Assembly: GCA_964488085.1 (NCBI GenBank)
Contig: CAZATK010000002.1
Location: 1-56,536, forward strand
Direction of reading: 5' to 3'
Length of the DNA: 56,536 nucleotides
From: CAZATK01 sp964488085
Lineage (GTDB): Bacteria > Patescibacteriota > Minisyncoccia > UBA6257 > UBA11618
Below, one piece after another: positions 49,458-56,536 of this stretch. Both the position numbers and the translations under genes were made by a program. Below the pieces are notes generated by a model, which saw nothing but the letters and a program-made list of their open reading frames with translations, was not told where the DNA came from and searched no databases. Numbering within the stretch: the stretch's first letter is position 1; each line of letters starts with the position of its first letter.

Positions 49458-50342
49458 TCATTGGCGGGACCATAATACTAGCAAGGGGCTAGCCACAAAT
49501 ATTGATGAATATGTTCCGACTATTGTGCCGACTAAAATGACAAGAACAAAGTATTGTAAGCTAGCTGATCCCAACAAAAGTAGCGCAATCAAAACTAATA
49601 CTAATGTTAATGAAGTATTAATTGATCTTGCTATTGTTTCATTAATGCTTGTATTGACTAAATTAGCGAAACTACCACCTTTATTTATTTTCAAATTCTC
49701 CCTAATTCTGTCAAAAACAACAATCGTATCGTGAACGGAAAATCCCATAACAACCAAAATAGCGACGATGAAATTAGTACTCATTTCTAATCCATTCCAC
49801 CATCCTAAAAACGCGAGCATGCCTAGTGGTATTAGGGCGTCATGAAATAAAGTAACTAAAGTTATGACCCCATACTTCCATGATTTTATCGGTTGAGAAA
49901 CCTTTCTAAATGCAAACGCAATATAGAGAGAGATTGTTAAAAGAACCGTAAAAAAAGCGTAGGCCGATTTCGTCCTTAATTCTTTGCCAACTGATGGGCC
50001 TATAGTTTCATAAGATAATTCTTCGGTTTTATTATCAAATTTTTTATTGATAACTTCTAAATATTGAGAGTGCGTTTTTTCATCCAGTTCGGGCAATCTG
50101 ATAATAAAACTGTTGGTGGACGGCTCTTCGGTGATAGTCAATTCTTTCACTTTTAAATCTTCAATAAATAATTGCCTAAGACTTACAATGTCTGCAGTTT
50201 CTATTTTTAATTGCCACAATGTTCCTCCGATAAAATCGATTCCCGGTTTAAATCCAAATATAGCCATTGAAGCAATGCTTGCCATTGTCATCAAGACAGC
50301 GATGGTTATAAATATATATTTATTGCCAATAATATTAAGCAT
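49458..50342 (-). CDS. secF: Protein translocase subunit SecF
   Basis: A 294-aa membrane protein with six membrane segments. Family blocks: FKPGIDFIGGTL, ELRTKSAYAF, GFSVHDTIVVFDRIRENL and SINETIARSINTSLT. It works with SecD to pull exported proteins across the membrane using the proton motive force. I start at ATG 50342, which overlaps the secD stop by 8 nt. Confidence 0.95.
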   Translation of the reverse strand: MLNIIGNKYIFITIAVLMTMASIASMAIFGFKPGIDFIGGTLWQLKIETADIVSLRQLFIEDLKVKELTITEEPSTNSFIIRLPELDEKTHSQYLEVINKKFDNKTEELSYETIGPSVGKELRTKSAYAFFTVLLTISLYIAFAFRKVSQPIKSWKYGVITLVTLFHDALIPLGMLAFLGWWNGLEMSTNFIVAILVVMGFSVHDTIVVFDRIRENLKINKGGSFANLVNTSINETIARSINTSLTLVLVLIALLLLGSASLQYFVLVILVGTIVGTYSSIFVASPLLVLWSRQ

Positions 50343-51582
50343 TTTGTTTAATAAATACACGTAATAAAGCTCGACTAACTGTAATGGCGCTAAACATACT
50401 CATTAGAACTCCTATCAAAAGTGTTAGGGCGAAACCCTTAACGAATCCCGTGGTCAGATAATATAAAACAACAGCGGTGATTATGGTTGTAATGTTTGAG
50501 TCCCTGATTGATGGCCATGCTCGGCGAAACCCCTCTTCTATGGCGTTTATTTTTGACGCTCCCTTTTTTATTTCTTCTTTCCTTCTTTCAAATATTAAAA
50601 TATTGGCATCAACTGCCATGCCAATAGAAAGAATCAAGCCGGCAATGCCTGCTAGCGTCATAGTTATTCCGAATAGTTTAAATATTGCTAGAGTAAGCGC
50701 TGTATAAATAATTAAGGCCAATGACGCTATTAATCCAAAGCCCCTATAATAAAGAATCATAAAAGTGATTACTAAAATAGTGCCTATAATTCCTGCCCAG
50801 ATTGTTTTTTGTAAAGAGTCATTTCCCAAAGATGCGCCGATTGTTTGCTGACTTATTAGTTTAATAGGCGCCGGTAGGGCTCCAGCATTAAATCTTTCCA
50901 CTATTTGTTTAGCTTCTTTAATGGTAAAGCGTCCAGTTATTTGGGCTCTGCCACCGCTAATTTTTTCTTGAACGATTGGTGATTGAATTAATGAGTTATC
51001 TAAAAAAATTGCCAATGGTTTTCCAACGAGCCGTCCGGTTAATTCTTCAAATATTTTGGCTCCCTCGTCATTAAAACTTAAACTTATTTGCGGCGCGCCC
51101 AAGGTGCTATCAAAATCTAATTTTGCGCCAGTTATATATCTGCCGGTTAGGTCAGTGTGTTTATATGCAACGATCTCCTGACCAGCGTTGTCTAATTTAG
51201 TTTCCTCCGCAAAATAAAGAAAGGGCGTAGCGCCGATTTGGTCAATGGCAGATTTAACATCTTTAATACCCGCAAGTTCTACGATTAAGCGGGAAGATTC
51301 GCCACTTTTTGAAACATAAACTTGAGGCTCGCTAACGCCAAATAAATTAACTCTTTTTTCTATAACATCTCTTAAGCCATTTACTACCGAGTCGCGATCA
51401 GTTGCTGAAACTCCGCTCAAATCAACTTCATAAACCAGATGACTGCCACCAATTAAATCTAGTCCTAATTTCCAAGGAGAAAATTTGTAGTATTTATCAA
51501 ACAGATTTGGATAAACAAAAACTGCGGATAGCAATGTTAGCGATAAGACCAAAAATACTATAAATACTGGTCGGGCTTTCAT
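50335..51582 (-). CDS. secD: Protein translocase subunit SecD
   Basis: About 415 aa, shorter than E. coli SecD but similar to other small forms. Visible are LGLDLIGGSHLVYEVD, the P1 head region, LPAPIKLISQQTIGASLG, GMAVDANILIFERRKEE and the final NITTIITAVVLYYLTTG. I chose ATG 51582; an upstream ATG overlaps an extended -10 (TGCTACAAT), so it cannot be in that transcript. Confidence 0.95.
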   Translation of the reverse strand: MKARPVFIVFLVLSLTLLSAVFVYPNLFDKYYKFSPWKLGLDLIGGSHLVYEVDLSGVSATDRDSVVNGLRDVIEKRVNLFGVSEPQVYVSKSGESSRLIVELAGIKDVKSAIDQIGATPFLYFAEETKLDNAGQEIVAYKHTDLTGRYITGAKLDFDSTLGAPQISLSFNDEGAKIFEELTGRLVGKPLAIFLDNSLIQSPIVQEKISGGRAQITGRFTIKEAKQIVERFNAGALPAPIKLISQQTIGASLGNDSLQKTIWAGIIGTILVITFMILYYRGFGLIASLALIIYTALTLAIFKLFGITMTLAGIAGLILSIGMAVDANILIFERRKEEIKKGASKINAIEEGFRRAWPSIRDSNITTIITAVVLYYLTTGFVKGFALTLLIGVLMSMFSAITVSRALLRVFIKQNA

Positions 51583-51623
51583 AGTGATAAAATGGATTTC
51601 TGTCATTGTAGCATATATTTAAT

Positions 51624-51652
51624 AAAAAGAAAGACCCCGCTGAGTGGGGTCT
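51624..51652 (-). terminator. Terminator after tRNA-Lys
   Basis: Minus-strand AGACCCC (51652-51646) pairs with GGGGTCT (51638-51632), then TTCTTTTT. Confidence 0.85.
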
Positions 51653-51667
51653 ATAATTCTAATTTTG

Positions 51668-51738
51668 TGCCCCCACTAAGAATCGAACTTAGGTCAATTG
51701 CTTAAAAGGCAACTGCTCTACCATTGAGCTATGGGGGC
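51668..51738 (-). tRNA. tRNA-Lys(TTT)
   Basis: Minus-strand acceptor GCCCCCA/TGGGGGC, D-arm GCTCAATGGTAGAGC, anticodon loop CTTTTAA (TTT), T-arm with GTTCGATTC. CCA is not encoded. Confidence 0.95.
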
Positions 51739-51825
51739 TTACAAAAATTTTCAATTTCTAATAGAGAATTTACCACAAAAAACACAAAAATAGAAATTTG
51801 TTTCTTGAACTTGCTATATATGAAC

Positions 51826-51854
51826 TTGACAGGGTAGATGTAATATGCTATACT
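51826..51854 (+). promoter_or_regulatory. Consensus promoter of the broken high-GC gene
   Basis: TTGACA 51826-51831, 17 nt, TATACT 51849-51854 with TGC before it. The arrangement is the same as at 39275-39303. The leader is about 45 nt and carries AAAGGAGGTG. Confidence 0.88.
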
Positions 51855-51903
51855 GCAAACAGTAAATCAAGAAGCTCATCCCTAACCACAAAGGAGGTGT
51901 CAG

Positions 51904-52178
51904 ATGACACGGCTCGAGACGGCAGGGCGGAAGTACGCGTTCAATAGCTCGTGTCTCCCGATAGCTCGTGTCTCCCGATCATTTTCGAAAATGGTCGCGT
52001 GCGGGTTTACAAGAACCCGACGGACGACATCTTCGTCGAGGACATCCGATCCGGAGCAACGATGCGGATCGACTCGTGCCCCCACCCGGGTGGTGGACTT
52101 CGGTTCACCGCTGGAGGAGGACGGGTCGAGCCCGTCCAAATCCATAACACGATCGGATGGTACGTCGGTCCTCGCTAG
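51904..52178 (+). pseudogene. High-GC orphan gene broken by a 17-bp tandem duplication
   Basis: A perfect Shine-Dalgarno (AAAGGAGGTG) precedes ATG 51904. After 19 codons, the 17-bp unit at 51944-51960 is repeated at 51961-51977 and shifts the frame. Removing one copy joins MTRLETAGRKYAFNSSCLP to IIFENGRVRVYKNPTDDIF and on to GWYVGPR (85 aa), the better-looking protein frame. As written, the gene reads into an unrelated frame to 52326. Composition is very GC-rich. It could be a true recent mutation, a phase-variation switch or an assembly error. Function unknown. Confidence 0.75.
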
Positions 52179-52213
52179 GCCAGCTCCAACCGTTGAGCTT
52201 CACGCTCGACCAG

Positions 52214-52249
52214 AACCCGCTATGTCTTCGGACCTAGCGGGTTTCTTTT
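52214..52249 (+). terminator. Terminator of the broken high-GC gene
   Basis: AACCCGCTA (52214-52222) pairs with TAGCGGGTT (52235-52243); an inner GTC-TTCG-GAC caps it. CTTTTTT follows. Confidence 0.9.
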
Positions 52250-52303
52250 TTCTGTGTTATAGTTTCGCCAGTTCGTTTCCAATGTTCAATAAGGGAGATC
52301 TAA

Positions 52304-52528
52304 ATGTACACGAAAGGAACAGGTAATGGCTTCGCATTGATATTTATTTCTATTTTTATACTGTGCGTGATCGCGCTTTTTTTTCTAATCAGAACATATA
52401 AAAATTTGGATAATTCTCCACAGAAAAATGACGATACTGTTGTAATTCAAAAATATTCGGAATCCAGCGCAATTGCTCAAATAAATAAAGACAATGAGGA
52501 GACTATCAAGTTTTTACTCGGCAATTAA
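52304..52528 (+). CDS. Small single-pass membrane protein, 74 aa
   Basis: One hydrophobic helix (about 10-28) and a polar tail rich in N, D and K. GGGAG lies six nt before the ATG. TTATAGT about 45 nt upstream may be its -10. AT-rich like the chromosome, unlike the gene just before it. Not recognised. Confidence 0.65.
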   Translation: MYTKGTGNGFALIFISIFILCVIALFFLIRTYKNLDNSPQKNDDTVVIQKYSESSAIAQINKDNEETIKFLLGN

Positions 52529-52544
52529 CTGATGTGAAGTGTCG

Positions 52545-52583
52545 AGCCTCTTGCGGAATATATTTCTGCTTGGGGCTTTTTTT
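52545..52583 (+). terminator. Terminator after the 74-aa membrane protein
   Basis: AGCC..GC..GAA pairs with TTC..GC..GGCT as an interrupted stem, followed by seven T residues. Confidence 0.7.
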
Positions 52584-52610
52584 AAAAAAAATAAGGGATT
52601 ATTAATCCCT

Positions 52611-53116
52611 TTAAACTCTTTTTTTAACAACAATTTGCCAATCAAGAAGATCTTGACCAACAGTAGCTTCACTGCGTTTCAACATAACTTCTTGATGACC
52701 GATGAGATTACCATTTTCATCAACAATTTCAATCAGTCGAGTGTAATACGGCGTATTATAACAGTCGCCACTCTTAAGAATTTGTGCCGCTTCGTAAGAA
52801 ACAATCACTCGTCTCTTATACTCATCTTTTATGTCTCGAAAAACACCAGTTACTCCGATGTCTAAATACTCGGTATCATTTTCAGCTTGCCTTAGGGCTG
52901 TAACCGTTTCGGAATAAAGCCAATAACGAAGCTCATCACTTTCTTGCCAATCACCTCGTCTAACTTTTTCTTGCGGAACTATTTGTAAATTTTCTGTAAG
53001 GAAAAATTATTTGTTATCTCTTCAGCAACGCTCTCAACTAAGGGGTTAAGAGCTGTATCAATAACTATTCGGTCATCTGATTTTCCATCTGTCTTCTCAC
53101 TTGGAACGTATGGCAT
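52611..53116 (-). pseudogene. Orphan gene with a single frameshift
   Basis: A GAAAGGACAG Shine-Dalgarno precedes ATG 53116, which opens MPYVPSEKTDGKSDDRIVID and continues for 45 codons to a stop at 52979. A second frame, open from 53006 to 52611, encodes GDWQESDELRYWLYSETVTA and a C-terminus ending in LLDWQIVVKKRV, but has no start. The frames overlap by about 25 nt and differ by -1. One added base in the T5 or A4 run near 52990-53006 would fuse them into about 168 aa. No clear slippery heptamer is seen. Function unknown. Confidence 0.65.
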
Positions 53117-53183
53117 TTCACTGTCCTTTCAATAATAAAAAGGTTCTGGGGTCAGAGTATAAGATTAACAAACAAAAATCAAT

Positions 53184-54293
53184 TTAATATTTTAATTCCC
53201 TATCCAAATCTTCTAATATTTTTTTAGCTCTACCGGATAATTTTTGCGGTTGTTTAATGATAAATTTAATATATAAATCTCCCCTGCCGGATGAACCCAA
53301 TCGAGGCATGCCTTCTCCCGAAATGCGTAATTCTTCATTTAAATTTTTATTACTAGGTATTTCAATAGACAATATATTTCCGCCTATGGTTTTTATTTCC
53401 ACTTTTTTCCCTAATAAAACATCTATAATATTTATTTCTTTTTTAACTAATAAATTACTTTCAATTCTTTCAAATATAGGATGAATGGCAACTTTTATTC
53501 TGGCATAAAGATCGCCGGCAGAAGCGCTTCTCAAACCAGCATCGCCCGCCCCAGATATTTTAATAATTTGTCCGTCTTCTATTCCCGGCGCTATATCAAT
53601 ATTAATTTTCTTTTCATTTTTTAATCTTCCGGTTCCTGAACAAGCGGTACACGGTTTTTTGGGAATTTGTCCGTTACCAGCGCATTTTACACAAACTTTT
53701 ACTTGTGTGAAACTTCCAAAGAAACTTTTTCTGCTTTCTTTAATTTCTCCTTGCCCATTACACGCAGAACAATCTTCCAGTCCCTCTTTAGCTGAATACC
53801 CAACTCCAGAGCATTTCAAGCACGGAACAAAGGACTCAACATTTAGAGTTTTACTAGTGCCTCTAAAGGCTTCTTCAAGCGTTATTTCTAATGTTGTTTC
53901 TAAATCAGCGCCATGTTCGTAAGTTTTTCTTTTTCTTTTTATACCCAATCCGTCAAAAAATGCCTCAAAAATATCCCCCATATTTCCCAAGTCCTCTATA
54001 TTATTAGGGTCAAAACCAAATTCAAAACCAAATGGTGATCCTGTCGAACCGCCAAACGGCGAACCCTCCCCCATCGGGCCGTCAAATATTCTTCCGAACC
54101 TGTCATATTGCTGTCTTTTTTCTTTATTAGAAAGCACTTGATAGGCCTCGTTTATTTGTTTAAATTTATCCGCATTACCGCTAGGTTTGTCGGGGTGGTA
54201 TTGATGAGCTAATTTTCTATAGGCCTTTTTAACATCATCTTCAGAAGCACCCTTCTCTATTCCTAATATTTTGTAATAATCTTTTTGAGACAT
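53184..54293 (-). CDS. dnaJ: Chaperone DnaJ
   Basis: A 369-aa type I J-protein: J domain with HPD (YHQYHPDKP region), G/F-rich region (GEGSPFGGSTGSPFGFEFGF), four CxxCxGxG-type zinc motifs (CLKCSGVG, CSACNGQG, CVKCAGNG, CTACSGTG) and C-terminal substrate domains. It stimulates DnaK. It ends near the window's right part, in dnaK - membrane protein - dnaJ order. Confidence 0.96.
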   Translation of the reverse strand: MSQKDYYKILGIEKGASEDDVKKAYRKLAHQYHPDKPSGNADKFKQINEAYQVLSNKEKRQQYDRFGRIFDGPMGEGSPFGGSTGSPFGFEFGFDPNNIEDLGNMGDIFEAFFDGLGIKRKRKTYEHGADLETTLEITLEEAFRGTSKTLNVESFVPCLKCSGVGYSAKEGLEDCSACNGQGEIKESRKSFFGSFTQVKVCVKCAGNGQIPKKPCTACSGTGRLKNEKKINIDIAPGIEDGQIIKISGAGDAGLRSASAGDLYARIKVAIHPIFERIESNLLVKKEINIIDVLLGKKVEIKTIGGNILSIEIPSNKNLNEELRISGEGMPRLGSSGRGDLYIKFIIKQPQKLSGRAKKILEDLDRELKY

Positions 54294-54294
54294 A

Positions 54295-55215
54295 TTATTC
54301 TAATGATATTGTTTCTTTTTGAGACTTTTCTAGACTAATATGAGCGAAATTAGTAGTCAATATTAGTTTATAAATTAACCAGGTTAAAAATCCTATAATC
54401 CAAATAAATATAAAAGTTCCGCCATTAATAGTAAAGAAAATAATTATTCCCAAACCTATAACAATCAGTATTTTGAGTTGCTCTGGAACTTTAACTAATA
54501 AACCATTAATAATTTCCTGAAGAACATCAATTATGTTTTTTTGTGAATGAATATTAATACCAGCCAATCTTGAAATTTGTTGATTAACATTTGCAACTCC
54601 CAAATCTATGTCTTCCAAGGGCAATTGCTGATTAGTTTTTTTCAACAACATTTGCACCAAGTCATTGAAGCTTATTTTTGTAGAAAAACCCGGCAATAAT
54701 TTATTGATAATACTTTCGTTAAGTTGAATCACATAAAGAATGGGTTTCTTTTCCACATACATATTTTCTATATTAATTGAAGATAGATAGATAATGGTGC
54801 CAAATAAAATTAATCCAAAAATAGCAGTTGATAGAACTATATGTTGTATATCGTGAAAATGAATTTTTATTGTATTATTAATTCCCGCTTGGCCTCTCCA
54901 GTAAGCAATAAATAAAAGCGCTACTGTTATAATCGTGGCTCCTAACAGCCAAATCAAAGGACTTTTCAATAGAAATAAATCTATGATTAAAACTTCTGCG
55001 GTAATTAATGTAAGTGAAAGTCGCCATTTATTAATCAGTAAAACTCTGACTAAAAAAAACGCTAAGTAAACAGTAACAGCAACCGCTGTTCCCAATAAAA
55101 ACAAGAGATTCTGGTTTGCAATAAAATTGCCAAAAAAGTAACCAACAACAGCGGCTAATAATAAACCAACTAATATTAATGTCGTTAGTTTAGCTTTGGG
55201 CACCCTTAGTATCAT
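54295..55215 (-). CDS. Polytopic membrane protein between dnaK and dnaJ
   Basis: A 306-aa protein with four or five N-terminal membrane segments, a soluble stretch (about 160-240) with regular helices, and two C-terminal membrane segments. Its start overlaps the dnaK end by 26 nt and it ends one nt before dnaJ, so it is an integral part of the chaperone operon. The usual neighbours of dnaKJ (grpE, hrcA) are not on this side. Function unknown; a membrane-linked chaperone role is inferred from context only. Confidence 0.65.
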   Translation of the reverse strand: MILRVPKAKLTTLILVGLLLAAVVGYFFGNFIANQNLLFLLGTAVAVTVYLAFFLVRVLLINKWRLSLTLITAEVLIIDLFLLKSPLIWLLGATIITVALLFIAYWRGQAGINNTIKIHFHDIQHIVLSTAIFGLILFGTIIYLSSINIENMYVEKKPILYVIQLNESIINKLLPGFSTKISFNDLVQMLLKKTNQQLPLEDIDLGVANVNQQISRLAGINIHSQKNIIDVLQEIINGLLVKVPEQLKILIVIGLGIIIFFTINGGTFIFIWIIGFLTWLIYKLILTTNFAHISLEKSQKETISLE

Positions 55216-56536
55216 TATAAACTTTTTGTAATTCTAAGGAAAGTTCGGATAGGGCGGATTTTATAGCATTGACATCTCCGCCATCTTTAACTGATTTTAT
55301 TTTTTCTATTTTTTGATTGATGGAATCTTTTAATTCAGCGGAAATCTTATCCCCGCCTTCTTTTAAGGATTTTTCGGCAGTAAAGATTATATTTTCCGCC
55401 AGATTTTTTTGCTCCGCTAGTTCTTTTTTAGCTTTATCTTCTTCGGCATGGGTGGCCGCTTCATTTTTTAATTTTTCTATTTCTTCTTTTGATAAGCTGG
55501 TATTGGCCTCTATTTTTATAGATTGGCTTTTGTTGGAGGCCTTATCTTTAGCGGAGACATTTAATATGCCATTGGCATCAATATCAAAAGTTACTTCCAC
55601 TTGAGGCGTGCCTCTGGGAGCCGTGGGGATGCCATCAAGAATAAACCTAGCTAATGTTTTATTATCAGCGGCCATTTCTCTTTCGCCTTGCAAAACATGT
55701 ATTTCAACTGATGTTTGATTGTCAGAGGCAGTAGAAAATATTTGGGTTTTTGCTGTCGGTATGGTGGTATTTTTTTCTATTAATCTAGTAAATACTCCGC
55801 CTAATGTTTCTATGCCCAAAGATAACGGTGTTACATCTAACAGTAAGACATCTTTTATGTCTCCTTGTAATATGCCGGCTTGCGCTGCGGCTCCGATTGC
55901 CACTACTTCATCTGGATTAATCCCCTTATGCGGTTCTTTACCAAAAGCTTTTTTAACGGCTTCTTGCATTGCCGGCATTCTTGTCTGTCCACCAACTAAA
56001 ATTATTTCGTTAATCTGCGACAAATCAAAATTGGCCTCTTTAAGAGTTTTATTCATGATTGCGATGGAGCGATCAATATAATCGGAAACCAAACTTTCTA
56101 ACTTGGCTCTGGTAAGTTTAATTAAGAAATGTTTTGGTCCGGAAGCATCAGAAGTGATGTAAGGAAGATTTATTTCTGTTTCTATGGAAGTGGATAATTC
56201 GTGTTTTCCCCTTTCGGCGGCTTCTTTAAGCCGTTGTAAGGCAAGAGGATCTTTACTAATGTCTATTCCCTCCTGCTTTTTATATTCATCTACTAAATAT
56301 TCAATTATTCTTTTATCAAAATCATCACCGCCGAGATGAGTATCGCCTCCAGTGGATTTTACTTCTACTATATTGTCGCCCACTTCAAGAACGGAAACGT
56401 CAAATGTTCCACCGCCAAAATCGTAGACAACAATTTTTTCATTTTTTTGCTTATTTAAGCCGTATGCCAAAGCTGCGGCTGTTGGTTCATTGAGAATTCT
56501 TAAAACTTTTAATCCGGCTATTTCGCCGGCATTTTT
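55190..56536 (-). CDS. dnaK: Chaperone DnaK, 3' part (runs off the window)
   Basis: The frame is open to the window edge, starting in the ATPase domain with NAGEIAGLKVLRILNEPTAA. It includes VYDFGGGTFDVSVLEVGD, ILVGGQTRMP, the linker DVLLLDVTPLSLGIETLGG, the substrate-binding beta domain (FDIDANGILNVSAKDK) and helical lid. The C-terminus is QKVYNDTKGAQS, without the EEVD-like acidic end. About the first 170 residues are outside the window. Confidence 0.97.
   Translation of the reverse strand, partial: KNAGEIAGLKVLRILNEPTAAALAYGLNKQKNEKIVVYDFGGGTFDVSVLEVGDNIVEVKSTGGDTHLGGDDFDKRIIEYLVDEYKKQEGIDISKDPLALQRLKEAAERGKHELSTSIETEINLPYITSDASGPKHFLIKLTRAKLESLVSDYIDRSIAIMNKTLKEANFDLSQINEIILVGGQTRMPAMQEAVKKAFGKEPHKGINPDEVVAIGAAAQAGILQGDIKDVLLLDVTPLSLGIETLGGVFTRLIEKNTTIPTAKTQIFSTASDNQTSVEIHVLQGEREMAADNKTLARFILDGIPTAPRGTPQVEVTFDIDANGILNVSAKDKASNKSQSIKIEANTSLSKEEIEKLKNEAATHAEEDKAKKELAEQKNLAENIIFTAEKSLKEGGDKISAELKDSINQKIEKIKSVKDGGDVNAIKSALSELSLELQKVYNDTKGAQS

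Noticed and set aside
51904..52326. 140-aa frame of the broken high-GC gene as a real protein
   Set aside because: After the duplication it becomes a Ser/Arg/Pro-rich shadow frame that runs through the terminator; the other frame stops just before the terminator and looks protein-like.
52979..53009. Canonical -1 programmed frameshift site
   Set aside because: No X-XXY-YYZ heptamer fits the zero frame in the overlap, so an indel is the simpler explanation.

Overview
The window looks like a piece of a Candidate Phyla Radiation (Patescibacteria, probably Parcubacteria-like) genome. The DNA is AT-rich and genes are packed with many 1-40 nt overlaps. Several universal proteins are pared down: YchF without its coiled-coil arm, AspRS without the GAD insertion, a ~321-aa phosphoglycerate kinase, DnaX without a tau tail, and RF2 without domain 1. 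There is a TraD-like ATPase with a membrane partner, and many small orphan membrane proteins. This placement rests on gene content and architecture; I could not run a phylogeny.

Layout. 1-7.6 kb: an FtsQ-like protein, a structured non-coding interval, a PgeF/YfiH-family protein, YchF, a large repeat-bearing secreted protein, a PD-(D/E)XK nuclease and an EnvC-like M23 protein. 6.3-14.5 kb (minus strand): a cell-wall operon dacA-mraY-amidohydrolase-ftsW-murG-gltX-envC, divergent from dnaX and a secreted subtilase. 16.9-23.5 kb: tRNA-Gln, a DEAD-box helicase, membrane proteins, RNase P RNA, an RNase H-fold protein, a DHH phosphoesterase and pgk. 23.5-28.5 kb: L27, L9, CtpA-type protease, def, fmt, superoxide dismutase. 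28.6-33.8 kb: a second tRNA-Gln, a TylF-like methyltransferase, a C45 peptidase and prfB-ftsE-ftsX. 34-39 kb: tRNA-Thr, tRNA-Gly, tRNA fragments joined to palindromes, a degenerate KdsC-like protein, lepA and a DivIC-like protein. 39-45.5 kb: a putative 6S-like RNA, then ndk, aspS, a split ComEC and mnmA (minus strand), with efp divergent and cut by a spurious 100-N gap. 45.5-51.6 kb: TraD-like pair, a sigma4/HARE-HTH regulator, secF-secD. 51.6-56.5 kb: tRNA-Lys, a GC-rich gene broken by a 17-bp duplication, a frameshifted orphan, and dnaJ - membrane protein - dnaK (dnaK runs off the window end).

How the genes fit together. Most of the window is core cell-envelope growth and division, translation and its quality control, protein export and folding, and DNA uptake or transfer. 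The unexplained material is mostly non-coding. Five intergenic elements of about 120-190 nt are bounded by long inverted arms and contain internal hairpins; in two of them the proximal arm abuts or overlaps the start codon of the next gene. There are perfect palindromes with an ACGATCGT core, GC-rich palindromes attached to truncated tRNA 5' ends, and palindromes translated in frame inside enzymes. Several genes have near-consensus sigma-70 promoters so close to the ATG that the mRNAs should be leaderless. By contrast, two high-GC orphan genes share an almost identical TTGACA-17-TATACT promoter with a long leader and a strong Shine-Dalgarno. That pair is the best candidate here for an undescribed system.
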